Source: Nanobdellota archaeon
Lineage (GTDB): Archaea; Nanobdellota; Nanobdellia; Pacearchaeales; GW2011-AR1
NCBI GenBank assembly: GCA_020056045.1
Contig: JAGVIM010000062.1
Span: 1-6,559 of the forward strand
DNA: 6,559 nucleotides
Reading direction: 5' to 3'
Within the stretch, counting starts at the first letter, position 1. Every line of letters begins with the position of its first letter. A program made the translations under genes and the position numbers. This document shows, piece after piece, positions 1 through 5,820 of the stretch. The notes under the pieces were generated by a model that saw nothing but the letters and a program-made list of their open reading frames with translations, searched no databases and was not told where the DNA came from.

Positions 1-23
1 AAAAAGATTTTCAAATATTCGTT

Positions 24-43
24 TCAGAGAATAAATTCTCTGA
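24..43. repeat. Near-perfect palindrome upstream of the surface-protein operon
   Basis: Two 9-base arms (TCAGAGAAT and ATTCTCTGA) are perfectly complementary around a 2-base centre (AA). It lies about 50 bp upstream of the first start codon in an otherwise gene-free stretch (1-93). The very short centre favours a double-stranded DNA operator or protein site over a stable RNA hairpin, although a hairpin with a few opened pairs is possible. It could instead belong to the 3' end of a gene that lies before the window. No clear TATA box is visible in 1-93, so the operon promoter may be further upstream or weak. Confidence 0.5.
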
Positions 44-93
44 CTCATTCAAAACTAAAAGTTTTGAAGATTAAAGAGGTTAAATTTTACAAT

Positions 94-981
94 ATGAAAA
101 GAGGAAAAAGTTTAGTGTTTTTAGGAGTTTTAATTTTATTAATTATATTTCTAATTAGTTTTGTTTTTGCAAATTATGATTTAATTAAGGAAGAAACATT
201 TGATTTGACAGTTAAGGGAGGGTTATTTTGTGAAGATAATGGACTTAAGTGGGTTGATTATAGTGGTGGAATACCTATTTCTAGATCTACAATAGGACTT
301 GGTGCTAATTGTAATAATTCAAAAGCAACAATTAAAGGCACTGTTTGTTGTCCAGGAGGTTATTCTTGTAAAGAAGCTGCTCCAATTCCAGGAGTAATAA
401 ATATTGATCAGAATGGAGATCCTGTCTATAATTGTGTTTTAGATAATAAATTTTATTGTCATCAATTTAATTCATCAGAATGTGAGGGTGAGGGTAAAAG
501 GCCTCAGGAAGCAAATAGAACAGTTTATGAAATAAAAAATGGAACTTGTGGAGTTTCCTATGGCTGGACGCAAACAGGTTCTGGAAATACATCTAAGGGG
601 TGTTATAAAATAAATGATTGTTATTGTTCTTTAAATGTTTCATCAAATAAATGTGATGCTGTTCAGAATGTAAGAACTGAATGTACTCACACCTATAATC
701 CTCCCCCAGAAGGTTTTGGAAATTGCACTTTAGAATTATTAAACTGGGATGATAAATGTTTAGATGAGGGATATATACAAACTACTTGGAAACAATATCC
801 CAGTATAGATAATCCTCCTGCAGATTGTACAGAGGGTTTAATAGAAAAAACAATTGATTGTTCAAGTATTATTAAGATGAATTTCTTTGATCAATATAAT
901 TTTATTACTGCAATTTTATTATTAGTAAGTATTTATTCTTTTTATATAATCAGTAAAAAATATCAAAAAAAGAGGATATAA
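94..981 (+). CDS. Cysteine-rich exported protein with N-terminal signal and C-terminal membrane anchor, unknown function
   Basis: I do not recognise a named family. The start is taken at the ATG at 94, not the in-frame TTG at 64, because the ATG gives a clean signal peptide and follows an SD-like GAGGT (76-80, somewhat distant at 13 nt). The 295-residue product opens with a basic MKRGK, a hydrophobic core (about residues 6-25) and a VFA cleavage-like site at 24-26. The ectodomain has 18 cysteines, including one CC pair, and seven N-x-S/T sequons (NNS, NSS, NRT, NGT, NTS, NVS, NCT), which fits an N-glycosylated, disulfide-bonded extracellular domain. A C-terminal hydrophobic helix (about 270-287) is followed by a lysine-rich end (KKYQKKRI), giving an outside-facing protein with a short cytoplasmic tail. 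Its stop is one base from the next start, so the two are almost certainly co-transcribed and may act together at the cell surface. Function beyond 'surface protein' is not supported. Confidence 0.85.
   Translation: MKRGKSLVFLGVLILLIIFLISFVFANYDLIKEETFDLTVKGGLFCEDNGLKWVDYSGGIPISRSTIGLGANCNNSKATIKGTVCCPGGYSCKEAAPIPGVINIDQNGDPVYNCVLDNKFYCHQFNSSECEGEGKRPQEANRTVYEIKNGTCGVSYGWTQTGSGNTSKGCYKINDCYCSLNVSSNKCDAVQNVRTECTHTYNPPPEGFGNCTLELLNWDDKCLDEGYIQTTWKQYPSIDNPPADCTEGLIEKTIDCSSIIKMNFFDQYNFITAILLLVSIYSFYIISKKYQKKRI
971..976 (+). promoter_or_regulatory. Shine-Dalgarno site for the 911-residue surface protein
   Basis: AGAGGA lies 6 nt before the ATG at 983 and inside the last codons of the preceding gene. 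It supports the chosen start and translation of the second gene from a shared mRNA. Confidence 0.7.
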
Positions 982-982
982 A

Positions 983-3718
983 ATGAAATTAAAGAGGTGT
1001 TTGTTCTTTTTAATAATTTTAATTAATTTTGGAATTGTTTTGGGTGGAAATGTTACAATTGGAAATAATTCTTATATAGAAACCTCTTATTCGCCTTCAC
1101 AGCCAATTAGAGGTTATATAAATATTAGTTTAGATAAAGAGTCAAATAATAGTATTTTATCTGCTTTTGATCACAATATAACGTTAAGGCAATTTTTAGA
1201 TAATAATGGCCTTGCTTATTCTTGCTATCCAAAAGATTGTGATGAAAGATATAATTTAACAGGAATTGAAAGTACTACAAAAACATTTCAAATTAATGAT
1301 AGGGAATCTAAATTATTAGGTGTAAAAATTACAGGAGATCCTGTTGATGATATAACTGAACTTGCTTTTAATATTACTTCAAATGGGGGTGATTCTTGTC
1401 TAAGTCCATTAATGATCGATGTTTTAAATAAAAATGATTTTGATTATAAATTAAATAATATATCTGAAGATTCTTTTTGCAATATACAAAAACCCTATGG
1501 GTGTTTTAATTCTGCTGATTCGATTGGTATGACTCTTATGGAAGAGGGAGTTTCATATTGTGAAAAAACTACAATTCCCCCTGTTGGTGGTTTTAAACTT
1601 GGAGCAAATATTAATGGAACTGGAAGTGCTACATTTAAATTATCCTTAAAAACAAGTGCAAATCCTGAAGAATTTTGTTCAGGAGATGGTATTTCAGTTG
1701 AGTCTAGTGGAGAAATAAGTTGTAATCTTAAACTTCAAAATGAAATTTTAAGTTTTACTGATGCAGATGTTTGTATAACTCCAACAGATTTAAGTGGTGG
1801 AGGTATTTATCAAATAAGAAGTGAAAATGTTTCTCCTTGTGGTTATTTAGAAGATACTTTTGGAATTCATCCAAAGGATTTTGATATTTTTGTTCAGCCA
1901 TTAAAATTCAAAGGCCCTGGAACATTTAGATTTAATCAAGTATTAATTCAAGAAAGAGTTAGTAATCTTGGAAGCCTAATAATGAGTTATATAACTAAAA
2001 AATATGAAAGAAATTGCACTCCTGAATGTATTATTCCAATAAGATTTTTTTCAGGAGTAAGTCAACAAGTAAATGTTTATGATGTAAATCTTTCATATAG
2101 AGTTGCGGGAATAAAATTAAGTAATAATCTTCAAGAAATTAGTTTAGTTCCTCCTTTATTAAGTTCAAATGGATTTCAAAAGTTAGATTTAAGCAAATCA
2201 AATATCTTAGCTCCTGAAGTTACAGGAAAATATGAAATAAGAATTAATTTGGGTAATAATGAAATACTTCGAAAAAATATAACAGTTAGTATGCTCCCAG
2301 AAATAATGGATTTATATCCTAAAACCCCTTCTGCATTAGTTCCTACTAGTTTTTTTGTTATATTAAAAGATTCAAAAGGTAATTTTACTTATACTTGGAG
2401 ATTTGGAAATGAAACTCCTCAAGTTACTTCTATAAATTCTATAACTCATACATTTAATGATATTGGAACTCAATATGTTACTATAACCATTGCAAATAAT
2501 AGAGGAAATTCCACTAAAACATTAGCTTTAAGTGTTTATTCTCCTAAAGAAGCCATTAACAAAACAATAAAAGAATATAGAGAATGTTTAAATAATTTTA
2601 GTTTAGATCTTGATAATATTAAATCTAATTTTATAATAAATGAAATAGATGGAACTAGAAAACCCTTAGAAATAAGCGAACTTAGAAAACAAATAGATGA
2701 AATTGAAAAGAAATACCAGGATACGACAAGTTCTGAAGATGATTTAAGAATTGGGTATATGAAAGAATTAACTGCCTTAAAAATACCAAGAAAATTAAAG
2801 ACAGTTCAAGAGATTAAAAATAGTCCTTTTATACAAAATGAAAATAGAATAAATTTTGGAAAATTAGCTCAATTAGGTGCTGGAGAAATAGGTAGTGATG
2901 AAGAGGGTGCAAAGAAAAAATTAAATTCTTGGTTAATGGAAAATTTTAATGTTTCATTTAGTTCTGCAGGATATTCTATAATTTATAATTCTGGAGAAGA
3001 TCAATTTTTATTTTCAGATGTTATTTTTAACTTACAACCTCTTACAACTTCTGGAGAAGTATATTTTGTTATTGATGGAGATTCTTCAAAAATAAAATTG
3101 AGTGATACAAATCTTAATACTAGGGAATCAAATGATAGTGATGCTACAGTAGTTATTTTAAGTGAGCTTGATAAACCACTAAGAATTGAATTTTTATATC
3201 CTGAAAAATTAGATGTTGTTAATTTACCAGTTTATATTTCTCCTGAAACAACAGAATATGAGGGTGGTGGAATTGTAACAGGAGATTGCAATAACAATGG
3301 TAAATGCGATGGTAGTGAAGATTGGAAAGGTTGTAGGGCAGATTGTAAACCTTGGGGGTTAACTTTACTATTATTAATAGTCTTAATAGTTATATCATTT
3401 ATTATTTATATAGTTATGCAAGAATGGTATAAAAAACATTATGAAACATATTTATTTGCAAACAGAGGTCAAGTCTTTAATTTGATTAGTTATATGAATA
3501 ATTCATCAAACCAGGGAGTTTCTAAACAGGACATATTTAAAAAATTAAAGGGCTTGGGATGGACTGATGAACAATTAGATTATGCTTGGAAAAAATTTAA
3601 AGGAGAAAGAATCGGAATGTGGGAAATACCTGTATTAAAATGGGTAGAAAATAAGCAAGTTAAAGACGAATTAGAAAAAAGAAAGAACATTAATCCTAGT
3701 TTAAATAGATTGCGATAA
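983..3718 (+). CDS. Large membrane-anchored surface protein with PKD-like domain and cytoplasmic helical tail
   Basis: This is a 911-residue type I membrane protein. Residues 1-21 form a signal peptide (MKLKR, hydrophobic core, cleavage near VLG/G). The ectodomain (about 22-790) has roughly twenty N-x-S/T sequons and scattered cysteines, fitting a glycosylated surface protein. Residues about 441-519 match a PKD fold: a YTWRFGNE segment (the usual FGDG turn is FGN here), then ITHTFNDIGTQYVTITIAN and a closing strand. Residues about 555-605 are charged and helical, probably coiled coil. Residues 768-788 (GDCNNNGKCDGSED..., then GCRADC) have four cysteines interleaved with Asp/Asn, like small calcium- or disulfide-stabilised repeats seen before membrane anchors in archaeal surface proteins. 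One membrane helix spans about 792-812. The roughly 100-residue cytoplasmic tail contains VSKQDIFKKLKGLGWTDEQ, a short helical motif (G-S-x-x-x-I-x-x-x-L-x-x-x-G-W) that I associate with DPANN membrane proteins. PKD domains usually mediate protein or carbohydrate contacts, so adhesion or host-cell contact is plausible but inferred. Confidence 0.85.
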   Translation: MKLKRCLFFLIILINFGIVLGGNVTIGNNSYIETSYSPSQPIRGYINISLDKESNNSILSAFDHNITLRQFLDNNGLAYSCYPKDCDERYNLTGIESTTKTFQINDRESKLLGVKITGDPVDDITELAFNITSNGGDSCLSPLMIDVLNKNDFDYKLNNISEDSFCNIQKPYGCFNSADSIGMTLMEEGVSYCEKTTIPPVGGFKLGANINGTGSATFKLSLKTSANPEEFCSGDGISVESSGEISCNLKLQNEILSFTDADVCITPTDLSGGGIYQIRSENVSPCGYLEDTFGIHPKDFDIFVQPLKFKGPGTFRFNQVLIQERVSNLGSLIMSYITKKYERNCTPECIIPIRFFSGVSQQVNVYDVNLSYRVAGIKLSNNLQEISLVPPLLSSNGFQKLDLSKSNILAPEVTGKYEIRINLGNNEILRKNITVSMLPEIMDLYPKTPSALVPTSFFVILKDSKGNFTYTWRFGNETPQVTSINSITHTFNDIGTQYVTITIANNRGNSTKTLALSVYSPKEAINKTIKEYRECLNNFSLDLDNIKSNFIINEIDGTRKPLEISELRKQIDEIEKKYQDTTSSEDDLRIGYMKELTALKIPRKLKTVQEIKNSPFIQNENRINFGKLAQLGAGEIGSDEEGAKKKLNSWLMENFNVSFSSAGYSIIYNSGEDQFLFSDVIFNLQPLTTSGEVYFVIDGDSSKIKLSDTNLNTRESNDSDATVVILSELDKPLRIEFLYPEKLDVVNLPVYISPETTEYEGGGIVTGDCNNNGKCDGSEDWKGCRADCKPWGLTLLLLIVLIVISFIIYIVMQEWYKKHYETYLFANRGQVFNLISYMNNSSNQGVSKQDIFKKLKGLGWTDEQLDYAWKKFKGERIGMWEIPVLKWVENKQVKDELEKRKNINPSLNRLR

Positions 3719-3730
3719 ATCACAATTAGA

Positions 3731-3738
3731 TTTATAAA
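3731..3738 (+). promoter_or_regulatory. TATA-like box for the oapA transcript
   Basis: TTTATAAA is a good archaeal TATA box. Initiation about 25 bp downstream would fall near 3757-3762, leaving a leader of only about 10 nt before the upstream ATG at 3771. The whole repeat/hairpin region before oapA would therefore be transcribed. Confidence 0.5.
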
Positions 3739-3754
3739 ACATAGAATTTATGAA

Positions 3755-3766
3755 TTAGTATACTAA
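3755..3766. promoter_or_regulatory. Perfect 12-bp palindrome at the predicted oapA transcription start
   Basis: TTAGTATACTAA is self-complementary and sits about 17-35 bp downstream of the TATA-like box, overlapping the expected start site. A repressor dimer bound here would block initiation, so it is a candidate operator. Short A/T palindromes also arise by chance in DNA of this composition. Confidence 0.35.
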
Positions 3767-3770
3767 AAAG

Positions 3771-3786
3771 ATGGCAATAAGAATAC
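3771..3786 (+). repeat. Direct repeat, upstream copy of the oapA start sequence
   Basis: ATGGCAATAAGAATAC at 3771-3786 is repeated exactly at 3839-3854, where it forms the first codons of oapA. The offset is 68 bp and the flanking bases differ on both sides. Confidence 0.95.
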
Positions 3787-3848
3787 AACGAAAATTCTTT
3801 AAATTTTCGAGCATTCATATTGCTAGGAACAAAAACCTATGGCAATAA
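3771..3848 (+). CDS. Possible 25-codon upstream ORF overlapping the oapA start
   Basis: ATG at 3771 opens a frame encoding MAIRIQRKFFKFSSI and ending at TAA (3846-3848). Its first five codons (MAIRI) are identical to those of oapA because the 16-base oapA start sequence is duplicated here. The two copies are 68 bp apart, so the upstream frame is not the oapA frame and stops 10 bp inside oapA. This is a classic layout for termination-reinitiation coupling. No SD precedes it, but a predicted leader of about 10 nt could allow near-leaderless initiation. The peptide resembles no family I know and may be either a regulatory leader peptide or a decayed duplicate of the oapA 5' end. Whether it is translated is unknown. 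Confidence 0.4.
   Translation: MAIRIQRKFFKFSSIHIARNKNLWQ
3772..3825 (+). promoter_or_regulatory. Leader hairpin A, with alternative hairpin B over the oapA start
   Basis: Hairpin A: 3772-3784 pairs with 3813-3825 (12 pairs including one G-U, one A-A mismatch), then a 4x3 internal loop, then an 8-bp stem (CGAAAATT 3789-3796 with AATTTTCG 3802-3809, 5-nt loop). Hairpin B: the same central segment (3813-3827) can instead pair with the second repeat copy at 3836-3852, with 14 Watson-Crick pairs, one A-A mismatch and a 2-nt bulge. Hairpin B would bury the SD-like AGGA (3825-3828) and bring the oapA ATG (3839-3841) into the structure. The two are mutually exclusive. That this acts as a translational switch is inference from the pairing. 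Confidence 0.5.
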
Positions 3849-4480
3849 GAATACTAAAAGACTTTACAAAGAGAATTTTTAATATCTTTTTTAAAAAAAG
3901 AAAACAAATTAGTCTGGGATTTTATGGACCTCCAAATGCTGGGAAAACTTCTCTTGCCAATAGAATATGTAAGGATTGGACAGGAGAAGAAATTGGAAAA
4001 GTCAGTAATATACCTCATGAAACAAGACATGTTCAATTTAAAGAAGAGGTTGAAATAAAATATAAAGAAAAAACATTAAAATTTAAACTAGTTGATACTC
4101 CTGGAATTGCTACAAAAATTGATTATGAAGACTTTATGAAGTTTAAATTAAAGAAAAGAGATGCTCAGAAAAGAGCAAAAGAAGCAACTCAGGGAATTAT
4201 TGAATCCATAAAATGGCTTGATGATGTTGATGCAGTAATTATTGTACTAGATTCTACTGAAAATCCTTATTCACAGGTAAATATTACAATTATTGGAAAC
4301 TTAGTTTCAAGAGATATACCTGTTTTAGTTGTTGCTAATAAAATTGATCTTGCAAAGTCTGATTTAAAAAAGATTGCAGCAGCATTTCCAGAATATGAAG
4401 TTATTGGAATATCTGCAAAAACAGGCAAAAATATGGAAGATTTTTACGAAGCTGTTTTTAGATTATCAAAAAAAGTTTAA
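3839..4480 (+). CDS. oapA: Era-like small GTPase, OapA family
   Basis: A 213-residue cytoplasmic TRAFAC-class GTPase with all G motifs in order: G1 P-loop GPPNAGKT (30-37), a likely G2 threonine at T62 within PHETR, G3 DTPG (86-89), G4 NKID (167-170) and G5 SAK (192-194). It binds and hydrolyses GTP. The family resembles Era/EngA-type GTPases but lacks an obvious C-terminal KH domain. The basic N-terminus (KRIFNIFFKKRKQ, about 11-23) could contact membrane or nucleic acid. A lysine/arginine-rich stretch follows G3 (about 101-117). In Haloferax the homologue is named origin-associated protein A, and its function is not settled. The assignment rests on the motifs plus the following OapB and nearby OapC genes. 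The start at 3839 has AGGA 10 nt upstream; both may be occluded by an alternative leader hairpin. A 6-bp inverted repeat (4462-4467 with 4481-4486) brackets the stop but is weak. Confidence 0.88.
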   Translation: MAIRILKDFTKRIFNIFFKKRKQISLGFYGPPNAGKTSLANRICKDWTGEEIGKVSNIPHETRHVQFKEEVEIKYKEKTLKFKLVDTPGIATKIDYEDFMKFKLKKRDAQKRAKEATQGIIESIKWLDDVDAVIIVLDSTENPYSQVNITIIGNLVSRDIPVLVVANKIDLAKSDLKKIAAAFPEYEVIGISAKTGKNMEDFYEAVFRLSKKV

Positions 4481-4491
4481 GATAATAAACA

Positions 4492-4503
4492 TTTAAATAT
4501 ATA
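4492..4503 (+). promoter_or_regulatory. TATA-like box for the oapB leader
   Basis: TTTAAATATATA lies just after oapA. Initiation about 25 bp downstream would fall near 4523-4527, at the start of the AGAGGGG run, and give a leader of about 115 nt. oapB can therefore probably be transcribed independently of oapA. Confidence 0.45.
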
Positions 4504-4523
4504 CTAAATTATACATAATAAAA

Positions 4524-4640
4524 AGAGGGGAAAGAACAACTCAAAAATCAAAAAAATGTTCCATTTTGATAAGCAAGATTTTTGAGATACAGACAATTGC
4601 ACTGCAATTCTCTGTCTGTTCATTTTCAAAGAAAATAAAC
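4524..4640 (+). promoter_or_regulatory. Structured leader (or small RNA) upstream of oapB
   Basis: Two strong inverted repeats lie in tandem. The first has perfect 10-bp arms (CTCAAAAATC 4540-4549 with GATTTTTGAG 4577-4586) and a nested 6-bp hairpin in its loop (AAAATG 4553-4558 with CATTTT 4562-4567). The second has an inner 6-bp stem (AATTGC 4595-4600 with GCAATT 4604-4609, 3-nt loop) and an outer 6-bp stem (ACAGAC 4589-4594 with GTCTGT 4614-4619) separated by a 4-nt bulge. They are only 2 nt apart. No SD sits directly before the oapB ATG, so the structure may control ribosome access. Alternatives are an independent small RNA, or a DNA-level protein site. It matches no riboswitch class that I recognise. 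Confidence 0.5.
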
Positions 4641-5033
4641 ATGGTAAAAGATAAAAAATTAAAGGGATTAACATTGCATTTTATGCCCTATAGTGAAATT
4701 TCAAAGTTAGAAACTGTTGAAAGAATAAAAAAATTACTTAGAATAATTCTTGATAATAAAGTTGTAATACTCCAGGGAAGGCTTAAGCCTGAAGAAGAAA
4801 GTAGATTAATTGAAGATACAATGATTATGATTGGAAATATTAAAGGTTTTAAGGGTGTTGAACTAGCTGTTATTTCTCAGGATTCTGAAACTAAAACAAT
4901 GGTTGATAGGGTTAAATTTGGTCTTGCAAAGGCCTTGGTTGGGCAACAGGATGCTATTACAGTTATTGGACCTGCAAGTATTGTGAAAGAGATGAAAAAA
5001 GATCCAAAAAAACTTGAAGTAATGATGAGGTGA
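4641..5033 (+). CDS. oapB: OapB family protein (DUF2073)
   Basis: A 130-residue soluble protein. The ATG at 4641 is chosen over an in-frame TTG at 4566, because the extra 25 residues read through two DNA hairpins and look unlike the family. The conserved-looking core is an N-terminal helix (ETVERIKKLLRIILDNK, 24-40), a strand plus ILQGRLKPEEESRLIEDTMIMI (43-64), a GFKGVELAVIS strand (69-79), and a C-terminal part with VDRVKFGLAKALVGQQDAITVIGPASIVKEMKKDP (88-122). This pattern matches archaeal DUF2073 as I remember it, which pairs with the Era-like GTPase. No catalytic motif is visible. A role as GTPase partner is inferred from genome context. No SD precedes the start. The next gene begins 4 bp after its stop, indicating an operon. 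Confidence 0.82.
   Translation: MVKDKKLKGLTLHFMPYSEISKLETVERIKKLLRIILDNKVVILQGRLKPEEESRLIEDTMIMIGNIKGFKGVELAVISQDSETKTMVDRVKFGLAKALVGQQDAITVIGPASIVKEMKKDPKKLEVMMR
5027..5032 (+). promoter_or_regulatory. Shine-Dalgarno site for the three-helix membrane protein
   Basis: GAGGTG overlaps the oapB stop codon and sits 5 nt before the ATG at 5038. It is the clearest ribosome binding site in the window and supports translation from the oapB mRNA. Confidence 0.8.
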
Positions 5034-5037
5034 TAAT

Positions 5038-5418
5038 ATGAAATTTAAAGACTTTCCTGGCTGGTTAAAGTGTGGAATTGTTTTTGGAATTATAGATTTA
5101 ATATTAATATTTATTTTTGGGCTAATCCTCCTTCAAGATAAGGGTTTTGTGGGGGTAATATTATTTTTTTGTTCTCAAATTCCAGCGGCTTTTTTAATCT
5201 ACATTTTTGGATGGGGATATTTAATATATGATAGGGCAGATTATATTTCTTATATTATCTTGTCTATTTTGGGAATTATATCTTGGTTTATTATAGGGTG
5301 TGTTATTGGATTTATATTAAGAAAGTCTAAATCTGAAAAACCAAAAAATATTAAAGATAAAAAGGATATTTTATTACCCAATGGTATAATTTTAAGAAAA
5401 ATTAAAAGGAAAAAATAG
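5038..5418 (+). CDS. Small integral membrane protein, three predicted helices, unknown function
   Basis: A 126-residue protein with hydrophobic segments at about 11-32, 36-60 and 69-94, and a basic, probably cytoplasmic tail (95-126) rich in lysine. The beginning, MKFKDFPGWLKCG, followed by a glycine-containing helix, resembles generic small membrane proteins common in DPANN genomes. I recognise no named family. It is 4 bp from oapB with a strong SD and is probably translated from the same mRNA. It could be a membrane partner of the OapA/OapB proteins, but the only support is operon position. A 10-bp palindrome (TAGAATTCTA, 5416-5425) begins at its stop codon. Confidence 0.75.
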   Translation: MKFKDFPGWLKCGIVFGIIDLILIFIFGLILLQDKGFVGVILFFCSQIPAAFLIYIFGWGYLIYDRADYISYIILSILGIISWFIIGCVIGFILRKSKSEKPKNIKDKKDILLPNGIILRKIKRKK

Positions 5419-5476
5419 AATTCTAAATTATTATCTAGTTTTATTATTTAAATTATTTGTTTTATTTTTTTGTTTC
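5416..5476. terminator. Convergent intergenic region with T-rich terminator for the + strand
   Basis: The gap between the three-helix membrane gene and the converging minus-strand pair is only 43 bp. It is very A/T-rich, with T runs around 5459-5471 on the + strand that run into the 3' end of the minus-strand gene. Oligo-T tracts are sufficient for archaeal transcription termination. No stable GC-rich stem is visible, and no comparable T-run is seen for the minus strand. Confidence 0.4.
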
Positions 5477-5644
5477 TATTACTGAGACTATACTTGTTAT
5501 TAAACCCATAATTATACCGAATGCACTTATTAATAATCCAATCATATCTAATGCATTTATTTTTAATAATATAATTGAAAAGTAAATAAAAATTAATATA
5601 TTTATTAGTTGAGAAAATATTGCCAGTCCATCTGAGAGTTTCAT
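5462..5644 (-). CDS. Small two-helix membrane protein
   Basis: A 60-residue protein beginning MKLSDGLAIFSQLINIL, with hydrophobic helices at about 9-27 and 33-55 and a charged end (ETKK). It is real rather than a shadow because no gene overlaps it on the other strand and its ATG overlaps the TGA of the upstream tiny ORF by 4 bp (ATGA, 5641-5644), the usual sign of translational coupling. I recognise no family. It could be a small membrane subunit, or half of a toxin/antitoxin-like or transport pair, but nothing in the sequence favours a specific role. Confidence 0.65.
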   Translation of the reverse strand: MKLSDGLAIFSQLINILIFIYFSIILLKINALDMIGLLISAFGIIMGLITSIVSVIETKK

Positions 5645-5748
5645 TTTAAGATAAGTGCTCTAATAATTCCATAAATCAACAATGCTACTGCTATAAATCC
5701 CAAAATCCAAGTTATAATCTGTATTATTTCTAATGTCCTCTTTTTCAT
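5641..5748 (-). CDS. Tiny single-helix membrane protein
   Basis: A 35-residue ORF: MKKRTLEIIQ, then one hydrophobic segment (about 8-33), ending in LILK. The N-terminus has three basic residues and the C-terminus a single lysine. Support comes from the coupled ATGA overlap with the following 60-residue gene. A TATA-like TTTATATA on the minus strand (about 5770-5777) lies roughly 25 bp before the ATG, the distance expected for a leaderless archaeal mRNA, and no SD is present. Family and function are unknown. Confidence 0.6.
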   Translation of the reverse strand: MKKRTLEIIQIITWILGFIAVALLIYGIIRALILK

Positions 5749-5768
5749 AATTTTAATAAGTCAAACAA

Positions 5769-5778
5769 ATATATAAAG
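5769..5778 (-). promoter_or_regulatory. TATA-like box for the minus-strand small membrane operon
   Basis: On the minus strand this reads CTTTATATAT, centred about 25 bp before the ATG whose first base is 5748. That spacing predicts a leaderless transcript. Confidence 0.5.
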
Positions 5779-5820
5779 TTAATTGAAAGTCTTTCCAATT
5801 TACCAAATCATCCCAACAAT

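Noticed and set aside
64..93. TTG start giving ten extra residues to the cysteine-rich surface protein
   Set aside because: No SD or suitably spaced TATA box precedes it, and the extension would bury the typical signal-peptide start MKRGK.
3719..3838. Possible replication origin next to oapA, by analogy with Haloferax
   Set aside because: No origin-recognition-box-like repeats, no Orc1/Cdc6 gene and no long unwinding element distinct from the general A/T-rich background are visible.
3854..4036. 60-residue minus-strand ORF inside oapA
   Set aside because: It lies wholly antisense to a clear GTPase gene, with no promoter, SD or protein-like features of its own.
4556..4585. Nine-codon ORF (MFHFDKQDF) within the oapB leader
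   Set aside because: Too short to support, no SD at proper distance, and it overlaps the hairpin arms; kept only as a remote leader-peptide possibility.
4606..4614. AATTCTCTG shared with the palindrome at 34-42
   Set aside because: A single 9-base match in very A/T-rich DNA, with different flanks and only one half of the palindrome present, is likely chance.
4566..4640. TTG start extending OapB by 25 residues
   Set aside because: The extension is encoded by two inverted repeats and does not look like the family N-terminus; the ATG at 4641 gives a normal-length protein.
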